Positions 33,502 through 42,507 of a stretch of DNA of 48,782 nucleotides are shown in pieces. This DNA comes from Palsa-459 sp035510855. Its GTDB lineage: Bacteria; Actinomycetota; Acidimicrobiia; Acidimicrobiales; RAAP-2. Position numbers and translations under genes: made by a program. Below the pieces are notes generated by a model. It saw only the letters and a list, made by a program, of their open reading frames with translations, did not search any database and was not told the origin of the DNA. Positions within the stretch are counted from its first letter, which is position 1; each line of letters begins with the position of its first letter. Where the stretch lies: positions 1 to 48,782 of the forward strand of contig DATKGG010000017.1 in NCBI GenBank assembly GCA_035510855.1. Reading direction: 5' to 3'.

Positions 33502-35082
33502 TCACTCGAATGCGGAGTCTCCCGCGAGCAGGCCGCTCGCGTGCGCGATCGCGACGGGGTCGGTCGAGTCGCCCGCAAGCATCCTCGCGATCTCCGGGAC
33601 CCTATCTTCGCCGTCGAGCTGGCGGATCGAGGCTGGCTCCCCTCGTGCGTCGCTCCTTGTCACCACGATCTGGTGCATGGCCGCGGCGGCGACGGAGGCG
33701 AGGTGCGTGACGACGATGACCTGGTGGTCCGTCGCGAGCTCGGCCAGGCACTGGGCCAGCGTGCGTGCCGTCGTGCCGCCCACGCCCGCGTCGACCTCGT
33801 CGAACACGAGGCACGATGCGCGCGACGGCGACGCGAGAGTGAGCGCGAGCATCACGCGGCTCAGCTCCCCGCCGCTCGCGACGTCGGCGAGCGGCGCGGG
33901 CTCGAAGGCGCCCGAGCCCGCGAAGAGAAACAGGACCTCCTCGCCAGCCGTGCCCTCGACGCGGACCTCGAAGCGCGCGTGTGCGAGGGCGAGCGCGCCG
34001 AGCCGGTCCTGGACGCTCAAGGTGAGTGCTGCGGCCGCGCGCCGCCGTGCGTCGAGGAGCGAGTCCTCCTCGGCGCGGAGGGCCGTCTCGAGGGTGACCA
34101 GCCGCCCCTCGAGTTCGACGGCCGTCGCCTCGTCGGCCTGCAGCTGCTCGATCTCGGAGTCGAGCGCGGTCCGGCGATCGAGCACGTCGCCCAGGGTGCC
34201 GCCGTGCTTGCGGACGAGGTCTCGAAGGCGCCCGATCCGCTGGTCGAGCACGGCCAGGCGCTCGGGATCGTCCACGACGCGCCCGAGGCTGGCCAGCAGC
34301 TCGCCTCGGACCTCTCGGACCCGCTCGAGGAGCCCGGTGAGCGACTCGCGTGCCGACTCGAGCGTTCGCGGCAGCACCGACAGCGCGCTGCCCACGAGCT
34401 GGGCGGCGCTCGGCTCGTCGCCATCGGCATCCAGCGCACCGGCGGCGGCCGCCAGGGCGTCGCGCGCCTCGACGAGCTCTGCGAGGCCCGACGCGTCCAT
34501 TTGGAGCGCCTCGATCTCGTCGGGGCTGGTCGGCGCCAGGTCGTCGATCTCGTCTCGGTCGTGGATCGCGATCTCGAGGCGCCTCGCACGCCCCACGGTT
34601 TCGCCACCGAGCCGCTCGCGCAGCGCCACCAGCTCGCGGCGCTCCGCACGAAGCCGCTGGACCGTGGTGTCGTCCAGGCCGCCGGTACGGTCGAGGAGGA
34701 CTCGTGGCGCACCCGGGCGGCGCAGCACCTGGTGCTCGTGCTGGCCGTGCAGCTCGCAGAGCTCGCCAGCCCTGGTGGCCAGCGCCTGGGCGGACGCCGT
34801 GGCGCCGTCGAGCATCGCTCGGAGCCGGCCGTGCGCCGAGCGTTCGCGCGCGAGGACCACCTCGCCGACGTCCTCGGAGAACACGGCCTCGGCGAGGCTC
34901 GGGAGCTCAGGGTGACGGACGGGCAGCCCGCGGTCCGCGCCGCCGAGGACGAGGTGGAGCGCCTCGACGAGCAGGGTCTTGCCCGCGCCGGTCTCCCCGG
35001 TGAGCACCGTGAGTCCCGGCTCGAACTCGATGACGGCCTCGTCGACCGCGCCGAAGTTGCGAACTCGGAGCGTCTCGAGCAT
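33502..35082 (-). CDS. recN: DNA repair protein RecN
   Basis: 526 residues, an SMC-like ATPase for double-strand-break repair. Walker A is GETGAGKTLLVEALHLVLGG; coiled-coil regions flank the middle; the signature SGGELSRVMLALTLA and Walker B CLVFDEVDAGVGG follow. Slightly shorter than the E. coli protein. The ATG at 35082 is three bases after the nadK stop, so recN and nadK are co-transcribed. Confidence 0.95.
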   Translation of the reverse strand: MLETLRVRNFGAVDEAVIEFEPGLTVLTGETGAGKTLLVEALHLVLGGADRGLPVRHPELPSLAEAVFSEDVGEVVLARERSAHGRLRAMLDGATASAQALATRAGELCELHGQHEHQVLRRPGAPRVLLDRTGGLDDTTVQRLRAERRELVALRERLGGETVGRARRLEIAIHDRDEIDDLAPTSPDEIEALQMDASGLAELVEARDALAAAAGALDADGDEPSAAQLVGSALSVLPRTLESARESLTGLLERVREVRGELLASLGRVVDDPERLAVLDQRIGRLRDLVRKHGGTLGDVLDRRTALDSEIEQLQADEATAVELEGRLVTLETALRAEEDSLLDARRRAAAALTLSVQDRLGALALAHARFEVRVEGTAGEEVLFLFAGSGAFEPAPLADVASGGELSRVMLALTLASPSRASCLVFDEVDAGVGGTTARTLAQCLAELATDHQVIVVTHLASVAAAAMHQIVVTRSDARGEPASIRQLDGEDRVPEIARMLAGDSTDPVAIAHASGLLAGDSAFE

Positions 35083-35085
35083 CGA

Positions 35086-35910
35086 TCAGCGGTGACCCTC
35101 TCGGAGGCTCGCACGGAGCCTCCCTCCGACGCCGTGGCGCGAGCCGACCACGACCGACACCGGCACCGGGTCGCGTGCGACGCGAACCTTCGTGCCGGGG
35201 TCGATCTGGGCGAGGAGCGAGCCGTCCGCCACGAGCACCGCAGGGCGGTCAGGGAGCACCGTGAGCTCCACCACCTCGTGTGGCCCGAGCACGATGCTCC
35301 GGTTGATCGTGAAGTGCGGCGCGACGGGCGTGAGGAGCAGCACGTCAAGCCCCGGCGAGACGACCGGACCGCCTGCCGAGAGGTTGTAGGCCGTCGAGCC
35401 GGTCGGCGTCGCGACGATCACGCCGTCCGCCGCGTAGGTGAGGAGGTGCTCGCCGTTGACCGAGGTGGCGATCCTGACCATGTGGCCCGGCACGGTCTTT
35501 TCGATCGCGAGCTCGTTGAGCGCGAACGCGGTGATCCCGGGGGCCTCGACGAGCAAGCCGAGGCGCTCCTCAAGCATCGCCTTGCCGTCGATGGCGTCGT
35601 CGAGGACCGAGTCGAACTCCTCAGGGGCGACTTCGAGGAGGTACCCGAGCCGACCGAAGTTCACCCCGAGCACCGGGCACGAGGCCGCCCGCGCGAGCCT
35701 CGAGGCACGAAGAAAGGTGCCGTCGCCGCCGAGGGACACGACAAGCGATGTGCTCGAGGGCGCCTCGGGCAGCTTCGCCTCGACCGGCCGTCCCTCGAGC
35801 AGGATGATCCGAGCGCCTGCTCCAAGGAGCTCGAGGCGCGACGCGGTCGCCTCTGCGAGCGCGACCGCGTCGTCTCGCGAGCCGTGCACCACGAGCAGGA
35901 CCTCGCTCAT
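35086..35910 (-). CDS. nadK: NAD kinase
   Basis: 274 residues. Makes NADP from NAD. SLGGDGTFLRASRLA carries the GGDG motif, GVNFGRLGYLLEV follows, then the NE motif in ALNELAIEKT, the TPTGSTAYNLSAGGP loop and the strand LVADGS. The ATG at 35910 overlaps the tlyA stop as ATGA. Same order as M. tuberculosis ppnK. Confidence 0.95.
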   Translation of the reverse strand: MSEVLLVVHGSRDDAVALAEATASRLELLGAGARIILLEGRPVEAKLPEAPSSTSLVVSLGGDGTFLRASRLARAASCPVLGVNFGRLGYLLEVAPEEFDSVLDDAIDGKAMLEERLGLLVEAPGITAFALNELAIEKTVPGHMVRIATSVNGEHLLTYAADGVIVATPTGSTAYNLSAGGPVVSPGLDVLLLTPVAPHFTINRSIVLGPHEVVELTVLPDRPAVLVADGSLLAQIDPGTKVRVARDPVPVSVVVGSRHGVGGRLRASLREGHR

Positions 35911-36731
35911 TGCGCCTGAGCCCGGTCGACCGCCCCGCGCGCCATCGTCGCCACGGCGTCCGCGCCGGTCGCCGCCTGGTCGTGTCGGGCGTGGACGAAG
36001 AACTCGACGTTGCCCGACGCGCCCTTCAGTGTCGAGGCCATGACGCCAATGATGCCTGCTCCGGCTTGCAAGAGCGTTGACGCAGCCCGTTCGAGCACCG
36101 TTGACCACTCGGTCGGGTCGGTGACGACGCCCTTTCCCCGCGACGCCGTCGCGTGGTCGACCTCGAACTGGGGCTTCACGAGCACCACCAGCGTTGCGCC
36201 CCGCGCCGAGAGCTCGACCAGCTTGGCCGCGTGCGGCACGACGGACGTGAACGACAGGTCCACCGTGACAACCGTCGGGAGCCCGCCGAGCACCGCCTCG
36301 ACCTGGGCGGGGTCGAGGTCCCGCACGTTGGTCCGCTCGAGGCTGGTGACCCTGGGGTCTGCCCTGAGGCGCTCGTGGAGCTGGTGCGTGCCGACGTCGA
36401 CTGCGAGCACGCGACACGCCCCTCTCGCGAGGAGACAGTCGGTGAACCCCCCGGTCGACGCCCCGACGTCAAGCGCGAGAACGCCAGCGACGTCGATGTC
36501 GAATGCCTCGAGCGCCGCATCGAGCTTCTCGCCCGCGCGCCCGACGAACCGAGCCCGCTCGACGATCGTGATCGCCTCCGTGCTCGCGACGGCCCGTGAC
36601 GGTGTCGTGGCCGGCGTGCCAGCGACGAGGACCTGCCCTGAGGCGATGAGCTCGCGCGCGGCATCGAGGTCGGCCACCAGTCCCCTGTCGACGAGCACCC
36701 GGTCAAGCGCGCGCCGCGGCGTCGGGCTCAA
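35907..36731 (-). CDS. tlyA: rRNA 2'-O-methyltransferase TlyA
   Basis: 274 residues. S4 domain (LDRVLVDRGLVADLDAARELIASG) and FtsJ-like methyltransferase with tetrad Lys (GRAGEKLDAAL), SAM loop DVGASTGGFTDCLL, Asp (TVDLSFTS), Lys (LVKPQFEV) and Glu (GNVEFF). Methylates 16S and 23S ribosomal RNA and is needed for capreomycin sensitivity in mycobacteria. I see no ATG or GTG in frame upstream of the S4 domain; TTG at 36731 gives the usual N-terminus. It is followed by nadK with an ATGA overlap. Confidence 0.9.
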   Translation of the reverse strand: MSPTPRRALDRVLVDRGLVADLDAARELIASGQVLVAGTPATTPSRAVASTEAITIVERARFVGRAGEKLDAALEAFDIDVAGVLALDVGASTGGFTDCLLARGACRVLAVDVGTHQLHERLRADPRVTSLERTNVRDLDPAQVEAVLGGLPTVVTVDLSFTSVVPHAAKLVELSARGATLVVLVKPQFEVDHATASRGKGVVTDPTEWSTVLERAASTLLQAGAGIIGVMASTLKGASGNVEFFVHARHDQAATGADAVATMARGAVDRAQAQ

Positions 36732-36768
36732 CGGTCGGTCCCGTGGCGCAATGGTCCCTTGCCTCGGC

Positions 36769-37512
36769 TCATGCGGACAGGGCGATGACCGCCTCGAGCA
36801 ACGAGCCGACGCGGATCGCCGCGTCGTCAGGCGTGTCGTCGACCTCGGAGGCGACGTGGGCAAAGGGCACCCCGAGCGCGACGGCGAAGCGCCCGTCGGT
36901 TGATGCGCGGTCCCCGATGACCGCGCCGACGGTGACGCGGCTCTGCACCAGCACGCACATCGCGTGGGAGGGCTTGCCGGCGATCTCGGGCACGTGGCCC
37001 GACGCGGCGGAGATCGCCGCGACGATCGCACCGGCGCCGGGCTTGAGTCCGTCAGGTGTCGGGAGCGTCGGGTCGGCGTTGGTCGCGACATAGCGCGCGC
37101 CCGACCGCACCAGCGAGGCGGCGATGGCACAGGTGTCGTAGTCGAACTGCCTCGTGAGGCCGACCACGACCGTGGTCGCGTCGCTCGTGGACTCGGCGAC
37201 GCCCGCGCTCGCGAGGGCCTCGTGGAGCCCGGCCTCGCCCACGACGTAGGCGCGATCGTCCTTCGAGAGCAGCGAGCTCGCGGCCTGCGAGGACGTGGCG
37301 ATCTCCGAGTGAGACGCGTCGATGCCGATCTCGGCAAGCCGGCTCCGCAGCTCGTCGATGGTGGGCGCGGCGTTGTTGGTGCAAAAGAGCACGGGAACGC
37401 CCCGTCGACGAAGCTCGGCGACGCCTTGGACGGCCCCGGGCAACGCGGCACCAGCGAGCCACACGACACCGTCGAGGTCGACGACGCAGGCATGCGCCGC
37501 GTCGAGGGTCAC
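36769..37512 (-). CDS. HAD-superfamily IIA (NagD-like) phosphatase
   Basis: 247 residues. The nucleophile is in CVVDLDGVVWLAG; LFCTNNAAP gives the second motif, a lysine occurs in AGKPSHAM, and IGDRASTDGRFAVALG the acidic motif. At this position M. tuberculosis has Rv1692, a glycerol-3-phosphate phosphatase, and this protein may do the same, though it is shorter. The GTG at 37512 overlaps the uspA stop as GTGA. Confidence 0.85.
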   Translation of the reverse strand: MTLDAAHACVVDLDGVVWLAGAALPGAVQGVAELRRRGVPVLFCTNNAAPTIDELRSRLAEIGIDASHSEIATSSQAASSLLSKDDRAYVVGEAGLHEALASAGVAESTSDATTVVVGLTRQFDYDTCAIAASLVRSGARYVATNADPTLPTPDGLKPGAGAIVAAISAASGHVPEIAGKPSHAMCVLVQSRVTVGAVIGDRASTDGRFAVALGVPFAHVASEVDDTPDDAAIRVGSLLEAVIALSA

Positions 37513-37949
37513 GCCTCGTGGGGAACGATGACGACCGGGCACGACGAGTGGTGCGCGACGTAGTTGCTCACCGAGCCGAGCAGCAGGCTCCCGACCGCGC
37601 TGTGTCCCCGGGAGCCGACCACGAGCAGCGCCGCGTCGCGCGATGCCTCGCACAGGACCGCGCTGGGACGATCGCATCGAGCCACCAGCTCGGTCTCCAC
37701 GGCGTCACCAACGCGGCGCCTGGCCTCCTCGACCACGCCCTTCGCGGCGTCTTCGATGAGCTCGGGATCGACCGTGATCGGAGAGCCCGTGCCGAACGCG
37801 GTGCCGAACCCGAGAGTCGACACCGGGTCCTCGAACGAGCAGACGATTCGGAGGCTGCCGCCGCGCAGGATTGCCTCGCCCTTCGCCCATGTGAGGGCGC
37901 CCCATGCGTTCTCCGAGCCATCAACGCCAACGACCACGACGTCCGGCAT
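37509..37949 (-). CDS. Universal stress protein (UspA family)
   Basis: 146 residues in one Usp domain. VVVVGVDGSENAWGALTWA begins the fold, and VVGSRGHSAVGSLLLGSVSNYVAHHSSCPVVIV carries the GxGxxGxS/T-like nucleotide motif. Probably ATP-binding. ATG at 37949 has GGGAGAA upstream. Its promoter region is divergent from the ABC transporter operon. A TACGCT -10-like box at 37992-37987 would give a short leader. Confidence 0.9.
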   Translation of the reverse strand: MPDVVVVGVDGSENAWGALTWAKGEAILRGGSLRIVCSFEDPVSTLGFGTAFGTGSPITVDPELIEDAAKGVVEEARRRVGDAVETELVARCDRPSAVLCEASRDAALLVVGSRGHSAVGSLLLGSVSNYVAHHSSCPVVIVPHEA

Positions 37950-37986
37950 GCGTTCTCCCTTCGCGGCGAGGAGCCCCGTGGCTCCG

Positions 37987-38005
37987 AGCGTAGTGAGGCT
38001 AGGGT
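37987..38005. promoter_or_regulatory. Divergent promoter pair, uspA and ABC transporter
   Basis: In 75 bp between divergent genes I see a TACGCT (minus, 37992-37987) and a TAGGGT (plus, 38000-38005). They are -10-like and only a few bases apart. Assignment is tentative. Confidence 0.4.
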
Positions 38006-38024
38006 CCGCGCTCGGAGGGGCGAG

Positions 38025-39086
38025 GTGGCGCAGGTCAGATTCGACAACGTGACGAAGACGTTCGGCGACGTCCGCGCCATCGACGAGCTGTCCATGACGA
38101 TCGAAGACGGGGAGTTCCTCGTCCTGCTCGGGCCCTCGGGCTGCGGCAAGACGACGGCGTTGCGGGTGGTCGCCGGCCTCGAGGACGTGACCGACGGCTC
38201 CCTGTCCATCGGCGAGGACGTGGTGAACGACGTGGCCCCGAGGGATCGGGACATCGCGATGGTATTCCAGAGCTACGCGCTGTACCCGCACCTGACCGTC
38301 CGCCGGAACATCGAGTTCCCGCTGCGCCAGCGAGGCTTCGACAAGGTCGAGCGGCAGCGACGCGTGCTCGAGGCCGCAGAGACCCTCCAGCTGACCGAGT
38401 TCCTCGGCCGCAAGCCCGGCCAGCTCTCGGGGGGACAACGCCAGCGCGTCGCCCTCGCGAGGGCCATCGTCCGCCAGCCGCGCGTGTTCCTCATGGACGA
38501 GCCGCTCTCGAACCTGGACGCCCTGCTGCGGCTCCAGACGAGGGCCGACATCGTGGCGCTGCAGCGCAGGCTGGGCGCGACGGTCCTCTATGTGACCCAC
38601 GACCAGGTCGAGGCGATGACCATGGGGCACCGAATCGCCGTGCTGAACCAGGGCCGGCTCCAGCAGATCGGGCCACCCGTCGAGCTGTACGAGCGACCCG
38701 TCAACACCTACGTGGCGACCTTCCTCGGCAATCCGGGCATGTGCCTCGCGCGCGGCAGCGTCGTTGGCGGGACCGCGATGCTCGGCGACGCGCAGCTGGG
38801 CCGCGTTGCCGTCCCCGACGGACCCGTGACCATCGGCGCACGGCCCGAGGCGATCGCGCTCTCGACGGCAGGCATCCCGGCCAAGGCGCTGTTCGTCGAG
38901 GTCCTCGGTGCGGACGTCCTCGTGCTGTGCGAGCTCGAGACCGGGGAGCGGTTCATCGCCCGTCAGCCGTTCGACGCCCCGAGGCCGGAGCCCGACGAGC
39001 CGGTCTACCTGTCGCTCAGCGACAAGCCGGGCGTGCTCCACCTCTTCGACGTGGAGACGGGGGGCCGCATGGAAGCGGCACGATGA
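38025..39086 (+). CDS. Sugar-type ABC transporter ATPase (UgpC/MsmK-like)
   Basis: 353 residues. Walker A is LGPSGCGKTTALRVVAGLED, the Q-loop is VFQSYALYPHLTVRRNIE, the signature is LSGGQRQRVALARA, Walker B VFLMDEPLSNLDA and the His switch VTHDQVEAMTMG. The last 110 residues are the regulatory beta domain of the MalK/UgpC type. It powers the two permeases that follow. GTG at 38025 has GGAGG six bases upstream. The stop overlaps the first permease as ATGA. Confidence 0.93.
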   Translation: MAQVRFDNVTKTFGDVRAIDELSMTIEDGEFLVLLGPSGCGKTTALRVVAGLEDVTDGSLSIGEDVVNDVAPRDRDIAMVFQSYALYPHLTVRRNIEFPLRQRGFDKVERQRRVLEAAETLQLTEFLGRKPGQLSGGQRQRVALARAIVRQPRVFLMDEPLSNLDALLRLQTRADIVALQRRLGATVLYVTHDQVEAMTMGHRIAVLNQGRLQQIGPPVELYERPVNTYVATFLGNPGMCLARGSVVGGTAMLGDAQLGRVAVPDGPVTIGARPEAIALSTAGIPAKALFVEVLGADVLVLCELETGERFIARQPFDAPRPEPDEPVYLSLSDKPGVLHLFDVETGGRMEAAR

Positions 39087-40042
39087 CGCCGCCTGCGCCG
39101 GCCCGCGACGTCGCGGACGCGGCGACGACCACGGTCGCGAAGCGGCGACGGACTTCGAGGCGCTTCTCGAGGACGAAGGAGGCGGGCCTCGCCTACCTGC
39201 TGCTCCTGCCCGCGCTCGCGGTCTTCGGGGTGTTCACGTTCTTCCCGTTCGTCGAGAACTTCGATCTCGCTGCACACACCAAGGGCCCCTACCCGTCGTC
39301 GCCGAACCCCTACGTCGGGACGTCGCAGTTCTTCGAGGTGATCAGATCCTCGGCGTTCCTCGACTCGCTGCGCTCGACCGCCATCTTCGTGGCCATCGCT
39401 GTCCCTTTGGGTCTGTTCCTCGGGCTCGCTCTCGCGGTCTTCGCCAACCAGAAGCTTCGAGGCAGCGCGTTCTTCCAGATCGTGTTCTCGTCGACCGCGA
39501 TCACGTCGGTCGCGGTCGCCGCGGTGGTCTTCGAGACGATCCTTGACCCTCGGGTCGGTCTGACGCAGTGGCTGGGCGTGCACACCGCGCCCGGCATCCA
39601 GCTGTCTCCCGGCTGGGCGCTCGAGGCGATCGCGGGGATCTCTGCGTGGCAGTTCATGGGCTTCTCGTTCATCATCATGATCGCGGGCCTCCAGTCGCTC
39701 CCCGAAGAGGTCATCGAGGCCGCTCGCATGGACGGCGCGAGCTCGTGGCGAGTCTTCTGGCGCGTCATCGTCCCGCTCATGTCGCCGACGATCTTCTTCG
39801 GCGGCGTGGTCGGGACGATCGTCGCCCTCCAGAGCTTCGGCGCGATCGACATCATCATCGGCAACACGAACACGACCTACACGCACACCAACGTGCTCAT
39901 CAACTACATCTATGACCTGATCGTCTACAACCGGCAGTTCGGCAAAGCCGCGAGTGTGGCGATCGCCCTGTTCCTGATCACCCTGCTCGTCACGGTTGCG
40001 CAGTTCCGCGTGCTCGAAAAGCGGGTGCACTATGCCGACTGA
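39083..40042 (+). CDS. ABC transporter permease, sugar (MalF/UgpA-like)
   Basis: 319 residues. An N-terminal helix (YLLLLPALAVFGVFTFFPFVE) and about five further membrane helices, plus the EAA loop LPEEVIEAARMDGASSWRVF. It forms the membrane channel with the next permease. ATG at 39083 is coupled to the ATPase. The end overlaps the second permease by 11 bases. Confidence 0.92.
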   Translation: MTPPAPARDVADAATTTVAKRRRTSRRFSRTKEAGLAYLLLLPALAVFGVFTFFPFVENFDLAAHTKGPYPSSPNPYVGTSQFFEVIRSSAFLDSLRSTAIFVAIAVPLGLFLGLALAVFANQKLRGSAFFQIVFSSTAITSVAVAAVVFETILDPRVGLTQWLGVHTAPGIQLSPGWALEAIAGISAWQFMGFSFIIMIAGLQSLPEEVIEAARMDGASSWRVFWRVIVPLMSPTIFFGGVVGTIVALQSFGAIDIIIGNTNTTYTHTNVLINYIYDLIVYNRQFGKAASVAIALFLITLLVTVAQFRVLEKRVHYAD

Positions 40043-40952
40043 GCTGGCTGCGGGCTACGAGCCAGCTGGCGCCAGAGCCGCCGAGCTCGAGAGCCAAGAT
40101 GACCGCGCGGCCAGGCAGCGGCGAGCCCGAGTGTGGCGCCGCCGCCGCTCGAAGTTCTGGACGTACACGGGGCTCATCGCGGGATCCGTCATCGTTCTGT
40201 TCCCCGTCTACGTGCTCGTCGTCGACTCGTTGCTGCAGCCCCTCCAGCTCCTCCACGATCCCCCCGCCTTCCTCCCGACGCACCCCGCGTACCACAACTT
40301 CTCCGACGCGATCACCAAGTATGGGTTCGGCCACGACCTCTTTAACTCCGCCGTCCAGACCGGCATCATCGTCGGCGCGCAGCTCGTGACGTCGGTGCTC
40401 GCCGCCTACGCCTTCGTCTTCTTGCGCTTCCCGCTCCGCCGCACACTGTTCTTGGTGGTGCTCGGGACCATCATGATCCCCTTCGAGATCACCGTGGCCG
40501 TGAACACGACGACTGTCGTCGACCTCAACTGGGAGGGCACGTTCCTCGGGCTCACCGCGCCGTTCCTCGCGACGGGCTTCGGGATCTTCCTGATGCGCCA
40601 GGCGTTCCTGCAGATCCCACGGGAGCTCCGCGAGGCCGCCGTCATCGACGGCTACGGGCCGATGCGGTTCCTCTGGCGGATTGCCCTTCCCCTCGCGCGG
40701 CCCGTCATCGCCGCTCTGGCCGTCTTCTCGTTCCTCGGGGCGTGGAACCAGTACCTTTGGCCGGCGATCCAGGCCAACTACAACCCGGGACTCAAGACGG
40801 CGACGATCGGGATCGCGTCGCTCGCCCAGTCCTCCGCCACCGCGGGCACCTACCTCGCGGCGTCAATCATGTCGCTTGCACCGCTCGTGCTCCTGCTCAT
40901 CTTCTTCCGGAAGAATCTGATTCGGAGCCTGACCGCGGGCGCGGTGAAGTAG
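40032..40952 (+). CDS. ABC transporter permease, sugar (MalG/UgpE-like)
   Basis: 306 residues. Six membrane helices by hydrophobicity, with the EAA loop IPRELREAAVIDGYGPMRFL. A basic, charged N-terminus (RRARVWRRRRSKFW) precedes the first helix. ATG at 40032 is inside the first permease's end; a longer frame from 39996 has no match. It ends 84 bp before the binding protein gene. Confidence 0.92.
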   Translation: MPTELAAGYEPAGARAAELESQDDRAARQRRARVWRRRRSKFWTYTGLIAGSVIVLFPVYVLVVDSLLQPLQLLHDPPAFLPTHPAYHNFSDAITKYGFGHDLFNSAVQTGIIVGAQLVTSVLAAYAFVFLRFPLRRTLFLVVLGTIMIPFEITVAVNTTTVVDLNWEGTFLGLTAPFLATGFGIFLMRQAFLQIPRELREAAVIDGYGPMRFLWRIALPLARPVIAALAVFSFLGAWNQYLWPAIQANYNPGLKTATIGIASLAQSSATAGTYLAASIMSLAPLVLLLIFFRKNLIRSLTAGAVK

Positions 40953-40961
40953 CGCACGTCG

Positions 40962-40977
40962 AACGGTCACCAACGGT
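40962..40977 (+). promoter_or_regulatory. Direct repeat AACGGT upstream of the binding protein gene
   Basis: AACGGT occurs at 40962-40967 and again at 40972-40977, one helical turn apart, just before the binding protein gene. It may be an operator half-site pair. A regulator is not in the window. Confidence 0.25.
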
Positions 40978-41036
40978 TCATGTCGCGATCTCTACGGCGC
41001 TGAGGGTTCTGCCCGAGTGTGTGCAAGGCTGCCCGC

Positions 41037-42461
41037 ATGAGACTCCACCCCATGTTCAGAGCGGGAGCAGGCGCTGCGATCGCAGCCTCCTCGCTCGCCG
41101 TCGTCGCGCTCGCCGGGCCGCTTGCAGCCACCCCAGCGTCCGCCGCCACCAACTGCTCCGCGTCGGCACTCCCCAAGGGCCCGACGAACATCACGTTCTG
41201 GGAGGGCATGACCTCCACGAATTGGACGCTGATCAAGAACATTGTCAAGGCGTTCAACGCGAGCCAGACCAGGGTTCACGTCACCGACGTCAACCAGTCA
41301 GGTGGCTACGTCTCGACCTGGGACGACTACTTGAGTTCGATCGGGACGAGCAACGAGCCCAACGTGGTCATGCTCGACCAGTCCATCACGCAGGGCGCCG
41401 TCGACTCGAAGTCGATGATCCCGATCGCCACGTGCGTCGCGGGCACGCGCTACTCGACGAAGACGTTCGCCAAGAAGGCGATCCTCGCAGAGACGAGCGC
41501 GGGCAAGCTCCAGGGCCTGCCGTACTCGGTCTCGGCGCCGATCCTCATCTACAACAAGAACAACTTCACCGCGGCGCACATCAAGACCCCGCCGGCGACG
41601 ATCGCCGCGATGGCGGCTGACGCAAAGAAGATGAAGGGGACGTCCTACAAGTACGGCGGGACGACGTACAAGGACACCGACGGCATGACGCTGTCGATCG
41701 ACCCTTCGAACTTCCAGGTCTGGCTCGGCACGGCCAACGACTACTACGTGAACCAGGAGAACGGTCGGATCGGCCGCGCGACGGGCGCCGCCTACGACAC
41801 GCCGACCGGGAAAGCGGTCTTCACGGACCTCCAGAGACTTGAGAAGGCGGGCGACGTCACGATGAACCCGGACTCGGGGCCGACCACGACCGCCTACGCC
41901 AACCTGTACGCGATCGGCGGGGGCACCTCAGGCATGACGATCTCCACGTCGGCGACGCTGGGCACGATCCTGGCTGACCTGCCGCTCTTCAAGAACGTCA
42001 AGCTCGGCGTGGCCGAGATGCCGCGCGTGACCACGACGGTCACCGGCGGCGTCCAGCCCGGTGGCAACGCGCTGTGGATGCCGTCGCACTCCGATGCCTC
42101 GTCGGCCAAGGCCGCCGCCTCGTGGGAGTTCATCCAGTACCTGGACAGCGCCGTGAACATGGCCAAGTGGGACGTGGGCACGGGCTACGTGCCGATCCGT
42201 TCTGACGCCGCGTCGCAGCCCACGATGAAGGCTTTCTGGAAGAAGTACCCGTCGCTCAAGGCCGCCTACACCGAGATCAGCTCGGGCAAGGTCGACAACT
42301 CCACCGCCGGTCCCCTGCTGGGCTGCTACTACCAGGTCAGCGACGACATGGTGACCTACATGGACAAGCTGTTCTCCAACAGCCTCTCGCCCGACACCGC
42401 GCTCGCACAGGCAGCCGCGCAGACGACCAAGGACATCAAGGCGTACAACTTGAGTCTCTGA
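41037..42461 (+). CDS. Secreted ABC sugar-binding protein
   Basis: 474 residues. The signal peptide ends in a type I site (TPASA-AT) and I find no lipobox cysteine, unusual for a solute-binding protein of a Gram-positive-type cell. TNITFWEGMTSTNWTLIKNIVKAFN is the typical family 1 binding protein start, and later VQPGGNALWMPSHSDASSAKAAASWEFIQYL the usual C-lobe segment. The ligand is not predictable; gluconokinase 2.3 kb away hints at a sugar-related region. ATG at 41037 is chosen; GTG at 41019 is possible. Confidence 0.9.
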   Translation: MRLHPMFRAGAGAAIAASSLAVVALAGPLAATPASAATNCSASALPKGPTNITFWEGMTSTNWTLIKNIVKAFNASQTRVHVTDVNQSGGYVSTWDDYLSSIGTSNEPNVVMLDQSITQGAVDSKSMIPIATCVAGTRYSTKTFAKKAILAETSAGKLQGLPYSVSAPILIYNKNNFTAAHIKTPPATIAAMAADAKKMKGTSYKYGGTTYKDTDGMTLSIDPSNFQVWLGTANDYYVNQENGRIGRATGAAYDTPTGKAVFTDLQRLEKAGDVTMNPDSGPTTTAYANLYAIGGGTSGMTISTSATLGTILADLPLFKNVKLGVAEMPRVTTTVTGGVQPGGNALWMPSHSDASSAKAAASWEFIQYLDSAVNMAKWDVGTGYVPIRSDAASQPTMKAFWKKYPSLKAAYTEISSGKVDNSTAGPLLGCYYQVSDDMVTYMDKLFSNSLSPDTALAQAAAQTTKDIKAYNLSL

Positions 42462-42486
42462 GCTTCAAGACTGACTGAATGCGTCT

Positions 42487-42507
42487 CGGGGCGGTCTGGC
42501 CGCCCCG
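42487..42507 (+). terminator. Strong hairpin after the binding protein gene
   Basis: A perfect 8-bp stem, CGGGGCGG and CCGCCCCG with a 5-base loop, begins 25 bp after the stop codon. No T-run follows. Probably the terminator of the ABC transporter operon. Confidence 0.65.

Noticed and set aside
33268..35919. Very long plus-strand open frame (883 codons) over recN and nadK
   Set aside because: It is antisense to two clear genes; composition is Arg/Ala/Glu-rich without family motifs, the usual artefact of third-position GC bias.
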